Shown one piece after another: positions 13,755 through 24,005 of a stretch of DNA of 64,000 nt. The notes beneath the pieces were generated by a model that did no database searches, was not told the origin of the DNA, and saw only the letters and a program-made list of their open reading frames with translations. The position numbers and the translations under genes were made by a program. The stretch comes from Umbelopsis isabellina. Its lineage: Eukaryota; Mucoromycota; Umbelopsidomycetes; Umbelopsidales; Umbelopsidaceae. The stretch covers positions 310,001 to 374,000 of the forward strand of contig JAEPQZ010000005.1 in assembly GCA_016758905.1 (NCBI GenBank), given 5' to 3'. Position 1 is the stretch's first letter, and the number at the start of each line of letters is the position of its first letter.

Positions 13755-13760
13755 AATAAA
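13755..13760 (+). terminator. Polyadenylation signal of PUS3
   Basis: AATAAA lies 9 nt after the PUS3 stop codon. It is a canonical eukaryotic signal; fungi tolerate many variants, so use at this site is inferred. Confidence 0.45.
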
Positions 13761-14178
13761 CTCTTTCTTACATTTGGCGATTCAGCCATTAACATGAGAT
13801 GAATTTATGTAAAAGATCCTGTGTTGTTTCTATACATATATACTAGAGCTGTCCATTACGCTCGGACGAAGACATCCAGAGAGATATGCAGCATCGAGCC
13901 ATCATACCAGTTGCTCTACATTTCCATGTTTGAGTCATAGCTGACTGCAGGTGTCACTGCGATTGTCGTTGTTGCCGCTAGATACATCGTTCAAAATCAT
14001 TAGCATTGCCCAAATCATTTTAAATTTACAATGTTACACTTTTATTTGGTAATTGGAGAATAAACCTAAGGTAAATAGGAATGCAAGTTGCAGTATTATA
14101 CAATTGAGTGCGAACAATATCGCAAATAATCTGGCGGAGGGTATGAGAGGGCGAGTTGACAAAATCTATACCAGGATC
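13761..14178. other. Convergent 3' flanks of PUS3 and MID1
   Basis: About 420 bp of AT-rich sequence between the two stop codons. No ORF of note, repeat or RNA gene is seen. Confidence 0.5.
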
Positions 14179-15943
14179 TTAGATTAACAAGCTGACAGAA
14201 ATAGTCATTGCAGTGATCAAAATCCACACAGGTTTTGACAGTGGCGATTTACTGAGAACCAAAAGAGAGGTATTGAGGCCCATACGATTGCAGGTAGGGT
14301 TGTTGACATCAAAAGTCACGTTCGTGCCATTCTGAGTAGCTGAGCCGGCTTGCCAGTATCCATACTGGGATAACGCAATGTCCCCGTACGGACAATTGAA
14401 CTGCATAAATGGAGGACAGCTTTGTACAACTCTGTAACATAAATCAATACAAGGAAGAAGTTCAGTCCATTCATTAGGCGAGTAAGTTTGATCAATCCAA
14501 GGGTTGCGCGATTGATTAAAAGGTACTTCACGAAGCGCTTGGGATGGTCCGTTGGTGTTTGCGTCAGCTTGATTAAATGAGCTGGGGCTGGAACACCGGG
14601 GTATCAGGACCGAGCATATCCAGTTCTTATAGTCGTTATAACAATCTGTACAATTTCGTACAAGTGAATACTGAGTGGTGTCGCAGTTGAATTGAGATAA
14701 GGCAGTCGCAAAAGGTTGAAAAATCTGTTGTGCATTTTGATCATAGCTTGCAGTCAAATTCCAGATGTCGGCCCCAGGATCATTAGGGCTGGTTACAACA
14801 CTATATGCCACTTGATCACAAAAAGACAGTCCGTATACAAGCCTACAATTCGTTTCTGTTGATAGTGGTTATGATTCAAGTCCAATAGTGATACGCTCCA
14901 TTTTTTTAAGTGGTACTAACCTGATTTTGTAAGCACATCAATAGGTGGGCCATAAGCACTAGGAAGATTGTTGGGTCGAGATTGAATGTAGTAAGCTGTA
15001 TATTTGGTAGCTGGGGACAAGCCCGAAACATATGCCTGCTGTCGAGTAGCGTTGAATGGCCCTCTTGATGTGACAGTGTAATTTACTGGATGGCTTTGAA
15101 TCAGCTTTTGAGCTGCGCATTCGGAATAAGATAATTCTGTAGGCACTTGAGATGTGATCATGACCGTAAAATTGGGTGCTTGACTTCCTTGATATGAGCT
15201 TGTCAGGAAAAGTGCATTATTGTTGTCTGTATCGTCCAGAGTCATGTAAGGGATTGAGTCATTGACTCCATTTGGAACCAACAGCTGGTGCATAGGCGCT
15301 TAAGGTGCGATTCGTCAGTTTATGTCATACCATAGCCCAACAAACCATAATTCTGACCATTACCTGTGGTGGATGCACCTAATTGATATGTCCAATTACC
15401 GGTCCAGCCTTGAGTCAATGTTGGTGCAGACACGCCGATCCAAAGTTGATCCGATGGCGACGCTGTCGAATCCCAATAGATATATCCAGGATGCGTGTTG
15501 TTCACAGGAGAGGTCCCTGATATACTGGGACCAGGTAGTGAGTTACTCGATGAAGTGGAAATAAATACTTGAAGAGGCGGAACTTGGCCTTGATAATTCG
15601 GTGGTGGCTGTGGTTGAGAGCAGACGGTAACGGTCAAATAGATCGGCAAAACACTACCTGCTCTTCGCAATATACTGTTGGGATTCTCTGATAGCACATT
15701 CAATGTTGAAATTATTTCTGATATGGCTAGTGTTGAGTTGGTAGTATTCGGTGTGGTAAAGGTGGCCGATGGAACCAGTAGATTTTGAATTGAAGAGGTC
15801 TCAAAAAAATAATGCTGTATGCCGCCTAAAGCCAAAGTATTGCTGCTAATCTGGGTATTGTTCAATGGCACAGTCACTGCGCTCTGAGCCGATATGCTCC
15901 AAGGGCAAAGCAGGAGCAGATGCAGCCAAAATATGTACATGTA
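14179..15943 (-). CDS. MID1: Mid1-type stretch-activated calcium channel subunit
   Basis: Three exons (15943-15364, 15298-14921, 14855-14179) give 544 residues. The protein opens with a signal peptide (MYIFWLHLLLLCPWSISA) and is rich in N-glycosylation sequons. The C-terminal half has the Cys-rich module typical of Mid1: ETNCRLVYGLSFC, then NCTDCYNDYKNWICSVLIPRC, LPCIDLCYRVVQSCPPFMQFNCP and NPTCNRMG. It ends in a hydrophobic tail (WILITAMTISVSLLI), compatible with a GPI signal or membrane anchor. Mid1 works with the Cch1 channel in calcium entry during mating, cell-wall or ER stress. An in-frame ATG 12 codons upstream (15979) would lengthen the leader without removing the hydrophobic core; I prefer the ATG directly before it. 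It is divergent from the cytochrome b5 gene, with only about 160 bp between starts. Confidence 0.9.
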
Positions 15944-16105
15944 AAGAGTAGATTGACTTGAGCAGTGTATGAACAGCACAATGTTTTCCAGTATAGAAAA
16001 CTTGATTGGCTACGGAAAATTCGGGCCCGATTATCGCGGGTTTAGAGTGTGGTCGAAATTTTACGTTGTTCTCGTCTGTTTCTTTCATCCCCACTCTCTC
16101 TATCA

Positions 16106-16901
16106 ATGTCTGCCCCACTCTCTCTCGCTCAAATTGCTTCGCACAACACCAAGAGAGACATTTATGTCGCTGTCCATAACAAGGTTTACAACATTACCGA
16201 CTTCGTTGAGGAAGTAAGTTCGTTCAGCAACGTGCCTGGCAGTTGTGAAATAGCCATTCTGATGTCCATCTTCCATAGCATCCCGGAGGTATGCTTACTT
16301 TACAGAGACTCAACCTAAATTGATATTTTCATTACGTTTTCTTGTATTTGAGCCCAACATTAACCCCCTCTACTTGTGATTTATTTATCTTTTACAGGTG
16401 AAGAAGTCCTTCTAGATGAAGCAGGTATGTGCCTCGCAGCCACGCCATCTTTTTAGGGTATTTCATGATTGTAGAGATTGATGCATATTCTGACAAAACA
16501 TTTTTCTTCCTTTCTAGGCAAGGATGCTACCGAATCTTTCGAAGACATTGGTCACTCTGACGAAGCTCGTGAAATTTTGGAGAAGTACTATGTTGCTGAT
16601 TTGGACGAAGCTGTAAGTTTATATGCAAACATCAACATGATAAAACAAAAAACAAAAATCTTTATTGGCTAACCCACTGGTATTTAGTCCAAGACTCAAG
16701 TCAAGAAGACTCCTGCTGCTCGCGCTCCTTCCAGCTCTGATTCTTCTTCCAGCGGCTCGTAAGTGTTTATTTTTACAATCCTATGACTTTGCTCGACTTT
16801 CATAACTCATTATGTTTGTTGCCAGTTCCCTCCGTTTGATTGTCCCAATTTTGGCCGTGGCTGGTTACTTTTACTACAAGTACGCTGTTCAACGTAACTA
16901 A
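16106..16901 (+). CDS. CYB5: Cytochrome b5, ER tail-anchored
   Basis: Six exons (16106-16213, 16279-16288, 16398-16424, 16518-16612, 16688-16758, 16826-16901) give a 128-residue protein, the normal length for microsomal b5. The haem-binding fold shows [20 protein letters not shown] with axial His37 in HPGG and the second ligand His61 in EDIGHSDEA, 24 residues apart as in vertebrate b5. A Ser-rich linker follows, then a C-terminal membrane helix ([18 protein letters not shown]) with a short basic tail, so it is tail-anchored in the ER. It donates electrons to desaturases, sterol enzymes and some P450s. Exon 2 is only 10 nt and encodes the HPG of the haem motif. The start is the only ATG that gives the conserved N-terminus. 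Confidence 0.95.
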
Positions 16902-18013
16902 ATTCCAACATTTATAGAGATGATATCTTAGTTGAGCATTGATATAAGTGTTGATCTATGCTTAAATACACTTTTATTTTCTGTCATCGAGTAACTTCAT
17001 GCTCGTAGTATGTATGTCTGGTTATTTGAAGTGTGCTTTCGTGGGGAAACACCACAGTCGCTCATCTGTCCGTCACTCCGACCTACTTGCAGAAATAAGG
17101 AACATGTAAGCATTTAATGCCTATTTTGGTGTTCTGACTATGCTCATATGGAATCGGCCCAAGAACCATACATTTAGGAGACTGCGAATATATTTAATAT
17201 GGTGTATGCTTTGTTAGCTCGTGTCGCGGGAATAGGTGATACTTGGTACTGATGGATGATATCACATGCAATTTTGGCAGTCCCTGTCCAGTATGAAGTT
17301 TCGGATTTACTGTTTGTCCCGGCGGCGAGCTCGGCACTTTCGCCGTAGACTGTCTCTACCGAATGTTTGCCAAAGACTAGCCTTATGAAAATAATTCCGT
17401 GCCCGGCTTTTTCACTGACGGAGCCTTTAATACGAATAGACAACCATGGTAGAAAAAAAATCACGTTAACATGAGTAGAATGCCATTGCTTCTCTGCAAA
17501 CCCAGTGTTCGCATCTAAAGATTTGGAACGTTGCAGACACAGGTTTTGCTGTCAACCAGCATTTCTGGAAAGCCTGTAAGTCTATCTGTTGTTTGTCAGA
17601 TCTGTTGTTTATCAGCTTACTGGAACAAACATGAACGACATATTAATGAAGAACTAAATTGATAGAACATGTCTAACTACAGGACAGAGCGGTCACACAT
17701 GGCACCGATGTATCATTTTTGAGGCACTGTTCGTAACCGACTGGCTGTGTATTTAAATAATGAGAGCTTCTCATACATCTAGAAGCTGAGGAAAAATACA
17801 GATTTATATTTATTTGGCATAAAAAATGAGATTCATCATGTAAACTATTATGAATTTTACGTATTTAATTACCAATTATACTGTGTACTAAGGATACTGA
17901 GTCAAAGAAATTGCAAAGCCACTCTTTCCTACCATGAGGAAAATTATAAACCAACTAGGATACTTCGATGCATGATTTGCCATCGTATTTTCTGAAAAGA
18001 TATAAATCTCTTA
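16902..18013. other. Long spacer with one orphan ORF fragment
   Basis: 1.1 kb between the ends of CYB5 and the chitin deacetylase gene. An open frame on the minus strand (17464-17174, 96 codons) has a non-random composition (for example FGKHSVETVYGESAEL, ETSYWTGTAKIACDI) and may be a fragment of a decayed gene; I do not recognise it. The remainder is AT-rich and featureless. Confidence 0.4.
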
Positions 18014-19243
18014 TTATTGATATGGTGATGCGTCGAAACCTGTAGGAAATCAATTCATCATTAGTATAATAATTCTATATGAATTGAGAAACCCAAACAA
18101 CTTACAGTCGGCTACAGTAGAGAATTTATATCCTTGCTTCTCAACAAAAGCTATGGCGCTGGCAGCTAGCTCCTCAACTGTTTGCTTGTATACCTATGGC
18201 AGATTTAAAGGTTATTCACAACAAACTTAAGAATATTGCGCAGTCATTATAATTACATCGTGCTCAAGGGCAATACCGCCATCTCCACTGTTGCTTAGGG
18301 GAAGCTCCTTCTTGTAATTATCCATTTCTTCGGAAAGGTTATGAGTTTCGTAATCCTTTGTATCGACATTCCAGGTTACAACTGTATAGCCAAGATTGTT
18401 CAACACTTCGGTAGTCTTTTCGTTTGAGTTTCCATAAGGAGGCCGCATAACTGAAATTTGAAGATATATCAAAGTTGTTAGGGAGTCGCACTATAGGTAG
18501 AATAGGACAATTTGGGATCTTACAAGCTGGCCTGAAAGAAGGTGGGAAGTGTTAGATTCGTTTAAATACAACATTGTAGCTGTAAAAGTACTTACTTGAC
18601 CCCAATGACTCTCATCAAGGCGTCTTCAAGCTGTTCCATTTCCTTTTGAATTCCAGACTCCGACAAGCTGTCAAGATCAGCATGGCTCCAAGTATGACTT
18701 GCAATCTGTCAGGTAGCAGAAATAGGAGGTTGTGTTTATTTCTAACATTGCCATACTTCTTTACTTTCCATTTGACTCCTTCGTGAACTCCTTGACTCCT
18801 TACCTGATGTCCAGAATGATATGCTTTTTTTATCGCGTTTTGAGCGTCAGTATTATTGTCGATGTCCCTGGGAAAATGCGGAGGAGAATAATACTCAGAT
18901 CTCATGATAAGCTTGCTATCAGCCATAAATGCATGAATCTACCTACCAAAAGTTGTTGCCATTGACAAAAAAGGTTGCCTTTTGAAGACTAGTTTAGCTT
19001 TTAATCATAATCAGAAACACATCGTGTATCTACTTTGCCTACCTTGACGTCCTTGGCATTCAATATATCAACCAGTTCTTCGGTATATTTATAAGGCCCG
19101 TCATCAAATGTCAAAGCGAAATACCCTTTCTTGCATTGTGTCTGTACTCCAGAAACTCCTCGTTTCACCAACGTGAGTGGGGCGGCTAGAACTAAAGCTG
19201 TGAATGAGGTGCAAGCTAGCGCATACTTTATTAGAGCAACCAT
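18014..19243 (-). CDS. Secreted chitin deacetylase-like polysaccharide deacetylase (NodB domain)
   Basis: Eight exons (19243-19043, 18978-18947, 18867-18804, 18705-18596, 18531-18524, 18450-18257, 18193-18106, 18039-18014) give 240 residues. A signal peptide (residues 1-20) is followed by a KR that could be a processing site. Carbohydrate esterase family 4 motifs are present in order: TFDDGP (45-50) with the base and metal Asp pair, SHTWSH (about 102-107) with the two metal-binding His, RPPYGN (142-147), and later WNVDTKDY and ALEHD. The enzyme removes acetyl groups from chitin during cell-wall assembly, converting it to chitosan. It is a minimal NodB protein with no chitin-binding module. 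Exon 5 is only 8 nt, but it is needed to join the lysine to PAFMRPPYG. Extracellular location is inferred from the signal peptide. Confidence 0.9.
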
Positions 19244-20362
19244 TTTTCAATTTAAAATTATGTTCGGTTGAAAGAAGCTTCCTGAGAAAAGCCTTTGCTT
19301 TTATGCCTTATCCCTGGTTGACCGGAGCCGAATTGCATGAAAGGATTGTATCTTTTTTTAGAACGGCCTTCACCACGTTTCAAAAACAACTATTTGAAGA
19401 AGCCTTCAGGTTAGCTTCCTTTTGACAATCAGGGGCTCAATGAGTTTCCCGAACAAGACATAGAGATTGTCTCCTCAAATTAAGCAAAACAAGTTCCAGG
19501 AACAGAACAAGCGAACCAAATCCTGCACAGTTTTGGTTTTTCAATGATTACAAGATTGTTTAAGAGCACACTGAGCAATGCGCATAGAGTTGGTGGCGGA
19601 GAATTGGCGGCAATGTCTTACTGCCTGAGAGCGTGTACCATGGACAAAAATACGTTCAAATGATATGGAATTATTCAACACAAGAGTTCGGGTTTCCAAC
19701 ACAATCACTTTACTGAAGTAATTCTGTGGTTGGTCACATTGATGCCTTTTTCATAAAAATTATCATTATGGACAGCTTTCAAATCATGTGTATGTAACAA
19801 CAGCCCGAACAGCCTCCATCGTCACCGAAAATTATTATGTAAACCGCTTCCCACCAAGTTAGTTTCGATCAGATTTTTAAACCTAAAAATCAGTACAATG
19901 CATCGTGAACCTACTTCGTTAAGATTTTCCCCTTTACTGTGGGAATACAAAAAGTCTTTTTCTATGATCTGACCGTTTCAACATGGGCAATGTATGCCCA
20001 TAGATAAGTTAACATCACTGTATATTGGACAAAGTTTCATGGTAAATCATTCCAGTATACATATTATATTTATTCAGATTCCAATTGTAACAACATCTTG
20101 GCGATACTCTAGTTATCTGAATTTGTTACGAGAGACTTGCGCCGGAAAAAATCAAAGTATTGCTCGAAGGAAGGCCCATTGCTAAAAATAAATGTTTGAA
20201 TCAAGAGGTATGCCAGGATTAGCCACACGTGATCATTTCAAGGCACAGACGGCTCCACAGAATTTTTCTTTCTGATTTTCCCGCTGCATTTTTCAATTAG
20301 CGGGGTTTCCAAATTCACTGTTCCATCTCATCTTCATCACACAACAACTCAATCACTGGAAG
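19244..20362. promoter_or_regulatory. Divergent upstream region, chitin deacetylase / DMT transporter
   Basis: 1.1 kb between divergent starts. No credible ORF. An inverted repeat TGGGCA-N5-TGCCCA sits at 19984-20000. GC-box-like GCGGGG occurs near 20300, about 60 bp upstream of the transporter ATG. Otherwise it is AT-rich and unremarkable. Confidence 0.4.
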
Positions 20363-21903
20363 ATGACAGGTGGAGCACCTGCATCCGACCTCTCGAGGCG
20401 TCTTTATATTTTGACTCATCAAGTGTTCTTTCTTTTAAGTGGACTATGCCAGACCCTTGGAGCTCAGTGGCTGTTCTACCAAGGCGCGGCGAGTGAGTAC
20501 AGCGCCGCTATCGATCGATTACTGGGAATTGATATTGATCATTTGATATGTTTTAGCTGGCAGTAGCTATTTGACCCAGTTTGCACAATATTTTGGTATG
20601 ATTTGGGTTGGACTACTTCTGCCAATCATGAATTCCGCAAGATCAAACTATACGCCACTGCCAGTCAAATCTGAAGATGACTCTCTCGAGGTAAGAATAG
20701 ATAAGCTGTAAACCAAGCAGTTTATACGGCTATCCTGATAGCATCTTTATGTATAGGGTCATGGAATGACCATTATTGCAACAACGGAGACAACTCTGCA
20801 TGATGACGAAGATCCAGATCACAAGAGCAAACTGATGCATGAGGGACCGGTTAATCATCGCTCAGTGTTCAAACTTGCTTGTATTGAGGTGATTGCAAAC
20901 TTCAGTGTCAGCGTTGGCTTTTACATTGTTGGAAGTGGAGTAAGTGGCTTGGCATGGAATGCATTCCTGTTAACATGCAAAATTTTTAATGTATTGGGGC
21001 GATTTTTTCTCTAGATGTATCAAGTCATTTATAGTAGCGTGGTGATATGGTGTGCAATTCTTAGCTATTTGACAATGGGCCGAACGTTGACTCCTTTACA
21101 ATGGATGGCTATTGTTGGTACTAGTATTGGGCTGGCGATCAGTGCCCTGGGCAATACTTCGCCGGCAGGAGATTGTAAGTTCAAATTTATAGTGTGCATC
21201 AATATTTGTGATTGTGGAACATGAGTTTAATTTCGCGTCTTCCCATTAGCAACATCCGCTCCGTTGTTGATTATCGGCATGTTGGTGACTCTTAGTGGCA
21301 CCTTTATGTACTGTAAGTGCATCCAAACACGACTAACCCAATGCTTGTACGCAGAGTATTCATCTAATTCATCATTAGCATGCGTGTATGTGTTCTCTGA
21401 TCACATTTTGTCTCAGCAAGTGCCTGGTCCTTCGCCCATCCGTGTCTGCTCGTATGTAGGAGCTTACAGCAGCGTGTTATCTATCATTTGGATTAGTGTT
21501 TACACAGTTCCAAGATTTAATGAACTAATTCATGTCAACCCGGAAGTCCCAATGCAATCAGTATACGGCATGTATGGACTTTTGATCATTGCAAGTGCTA
21601 CGCATGCGTGGAACTACTATGAGTTGATTGGACTCACTGGCAATGTAAATATATTTTTGCTATTGTACGCTTTTTTAGGTGATGTACAAAAAATAAGGCT
21701 AAAACGTGGTCTATCTTAATTAGGTGGCTACTGGGATTTTGCAGGGATTGCGAGCCATTTTGGTATTTGGGCTCAGCCATTTCTGGTACTGCAGTACAGA
21801 CTCTGCCCAATGCTTTACAATGTGGAAGGGATGGGGAAGTTTGATGGTTGTAGGCTGTGTACTCGTATTCACCCTTGGAGGCGGTAAAAAGACAGCACAT
21901 TGA
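20363..21903 (+). CDS. Drug/metabolite transporter (DMT/EamA-like, SLC35F-type) membrane protein
   Basis: Seven exons (20363-20492, 20557-20690, 20757-20939, 21015-21174, 21250-21312, 21379-21644, 21724-21903) give 371 residues. There are about ten hydrophobic helices in two halves, with a charged acidic loop (DDEDPDHKSK) between the early helices. The segments YQVIYSSVVIWCAILSYL and ILQGLRAILVFGLSHFWYC have the helix composition of the EamA/DMT fold. The C-terminal LQGLRAI...CFTMWK block resembles uncharacterised SLC35F-type proteins. The substrate cannot be read from sequence. The short C-terminus GGGKKTAH has a dilysine, but not at the canonical -3/-4 ER-retrieval positions. The family call is solid; the membrane location within the cell is not. 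Confidence 0.82.
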
Positions 21904-22486
21904 TAGAAATTCGGATTAGTTTATATGAATATACCACAATCACTGTAAATAAATTCACAGATCAAAGCAACTTGCTCAGAACAAAAGAGAAGTTGACGGG
22001 GATTTGGTTATCGCACACAATCATTAATTCAGCCAGGCCATGTGAGACCACACGTTGATAGCATCGTGGGTACAAAGGGATCCACGTTTTGATACGCTTT
22101 ATATTAGATAAGGTGTTGCACGCATGATAATGAGGTAACATTGATAACGAAGTTTGAGCTCCAGCTTTCTCTCTGATTACCTAAAACGCCATGCTAGCAG
22201 CCACCAATCGATCGTCTTTACTAACTGATTTTGAATTATATTCCTTTTGATAATAAAAAGACAGGCATGTGGGGTACATTGGAGACAGCAGCAAGTGGAA
22301 AAAATTTTGCTGTTGAACTATGAGTACACTAGGCTTTGTTCTTTACATCCTCTCTGCAGGGGCAAGTGACGACCGATTGTAAAACACAACCGAAATCGCC
22401 GGTCAGGTCCGATAGGCAAAGGAGGAGCAAGGCAATAAACTCAAAAAGAGGTTATCGCACATACACTCACACACGAAAAGTCCCCG
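21904..22486. other. Gene-poor spacer
   Basis: The 3' flank of the transporter gene, leading into the first of two direct repeats. No credible ORF or RNA gene. Confidence 0.45.
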
Positions 22487-22757
22487 TGTTAGAGAGAGAA
22501 TCTGTATAAAAAAGAAAATTTTAGCGGTCCCAATCGGGTAATCAATACCTTTGAAAATGTTATTTTCGAAAGAGTTGTGGGATCTTACGACAATGGTTCG
22601 TTTGGCAAACCTGAAAGCATTCAGGATCATATCCCTGTTATCATTACCCGTAATCAATGCCTTTCAATTACCTTGACCTATTGTTAAAATTACCATGTGC
22701 ATCTATCATGCATTTGCTACTATTTATCAGCTTTGTTTCTGACGATCGATGATCCCA
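22487..22757 (+). repeat. Direct repeat copy A (271 bp)
   Basis: Begins TGTTAGAGAGAGAAT and ends GATGATCCCA. It is clearly homologous, in the same orientation, to the segment at 23772-24005; shared blocks include GTTATTTTCGAAAG, TTTGGCAAAC, TGCATTTGCTAC and GCTTTGTTTCTGA. By eye the copies agree at roughly 80% of aligned positions with several indels. Confidence 0.75.
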
Positions 22758-22864
22758 TTCCCGCCAGTTGGTATATACCTTCTTAAAAGTACCCCGACTG
22801 ATAAAACTGGCTTTTTTGCTTAAGCGAAGTAATTTATGATATTTACAAACTACTCAACAAATGT

Positions 22865-23770
22865 TCATCGAACTTTGCTTTCTATTATATCAAGCACCAT
22901 ACTTCGTTTCATTTTAATATAGCGATCATGGTCAAGCATCTTTTTTGTTTGCAGGTCAACAAGATACTCGTAAGGAAATAGTACATGCCATATTGCTACG
23001 AAGCGATGGCTGAACTCTATGCCAAAGACTGCATGGTGTCTTATATTGTCTTCGTTCCAGCAGTGCTGTACGAGTGCTAGTGATTCAGCAGCCTTTTGTG
23101 GTATCGTACTTTTATATTTTTCGGGGTTTCTCGTGGGGGCATATTCAAGCGTCTTGGCTTCCACCAGTAAGGAACGATGCCTATTTTATTATGCTTGAAA
23201 GCAATGAATCCATCCGGCCTAGCTTTGCCCGTCATCGACCACAGCAGCGTAATGGTGAAGTCTTCTGTGTGTATGTAGTCTCAGCTGGGGTACTGCTTAG
23301 AATGCAATCTCATCATCTTGAGAAACAAGCTGCAAAAGTTGTACGCCAACGAGTGCGTATATATTCCCAATATGTAGCCTTCGTCCGATGTGAACGACAG
23401 ATCTGATTTGGTGCATTTTCTCTTTTCAACAAGGTCAACAAGCGTTTTCATGATAGCCGTTATGTTGGCTATCGTGTTTGTATTCATTCCTTGAGCCGAA
23501 TCGTAAAATCTGCCCCAATTGTCCTCGTAGATATCGTCATGGGTCATTGTCCAGAATAATTTGAACGGCTCAATGCTGGTTTGGGATGCATGCTGCATTT
23601 TTGTGTCTAGCTCATAAAGAATATGTAAGGGTTCATATGCTTCTCTGTCCAGTTACAAACGCTGTCGATATTTTCTACACAGTCATAAAGATTACATAAG
23701 GCATAAAGCTCTGGTTTGACTTCCATGCATTGATTGCATTTTTGGTTGTTTATGAAGTCATCAAAGCCCT
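22865..23770 (-). pseudogene. Decayed ORF of unknown family, possible PD-(D/E)XK-type fragment, between direct repeats
   Basis: Two longer open segments lie on the minus strand (23598-23281 and 23164-22865), with coding-like sequence before and between them. The element is broken by a few interruptions; I have not reassembled it. The downstream segment starts with a VEAKTLEY-type stretch, and an Asp-Gly pair lies in coding-like sequence not far upstream, a pattern reminiscent of restriction-endonuclease-like folds, but the match is weak. No reverse transcriptase, integrase, capsid or transposase sequence is visible. It could be a decayed host gene or cargo of a repeat-flanked element. Repeat divergence suggests it is not recent. 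Confidence 0.45.
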
Positions 23771-23771
23771 A

Positions 23772-24005
23772 TGCTAGAGAGAGAATTTGTGTTATCAGTA
23801 TCTTTTAAAAACGTTATTTTCGAAAGTGTTGAATTTACGACAATGGCTCATTTGGCAAACATTAACGCATTCAGGGTCATATGCCAGTTATCATTACCAG
23901 CAGTCAATGCATTTCGATAACCCTGACCATTGTTACAAATTTTCTTTGCATGGATCATGCATTTGCTACATTAATTTGCTTTGTTTCTGATGATCAATGA
24001 TCCCA
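23772..24005 (+). repeat. Direct repeat copy B (234 bp)
   Basis: Begins TGCTAGAGAGAGAAT and ends AATGATCCCA, matching copy A in the same orientation. With copy A it brackets about 1.0 kb that contains the decayed ORF. Both copies start with TG and end with CA, as long terminal repeats do, but no matching target-site duplication is visible outside them. Confidence 0.75.

Noticed and set aside
19984-20000. TGGGCA-N5-TGCCCA inverted repeat as an operator
   Set aside because: A single 6-bp inverted repeat is expected by chance in a kilobase-scale spacer.
22487-24005. Intact LTR retrotransposon
   Set aside because: Only TG...CA direct repeats are LTR-like; there is no reverse transcriptase, integrase or capsid sequence, and no target-site duplication is visible.
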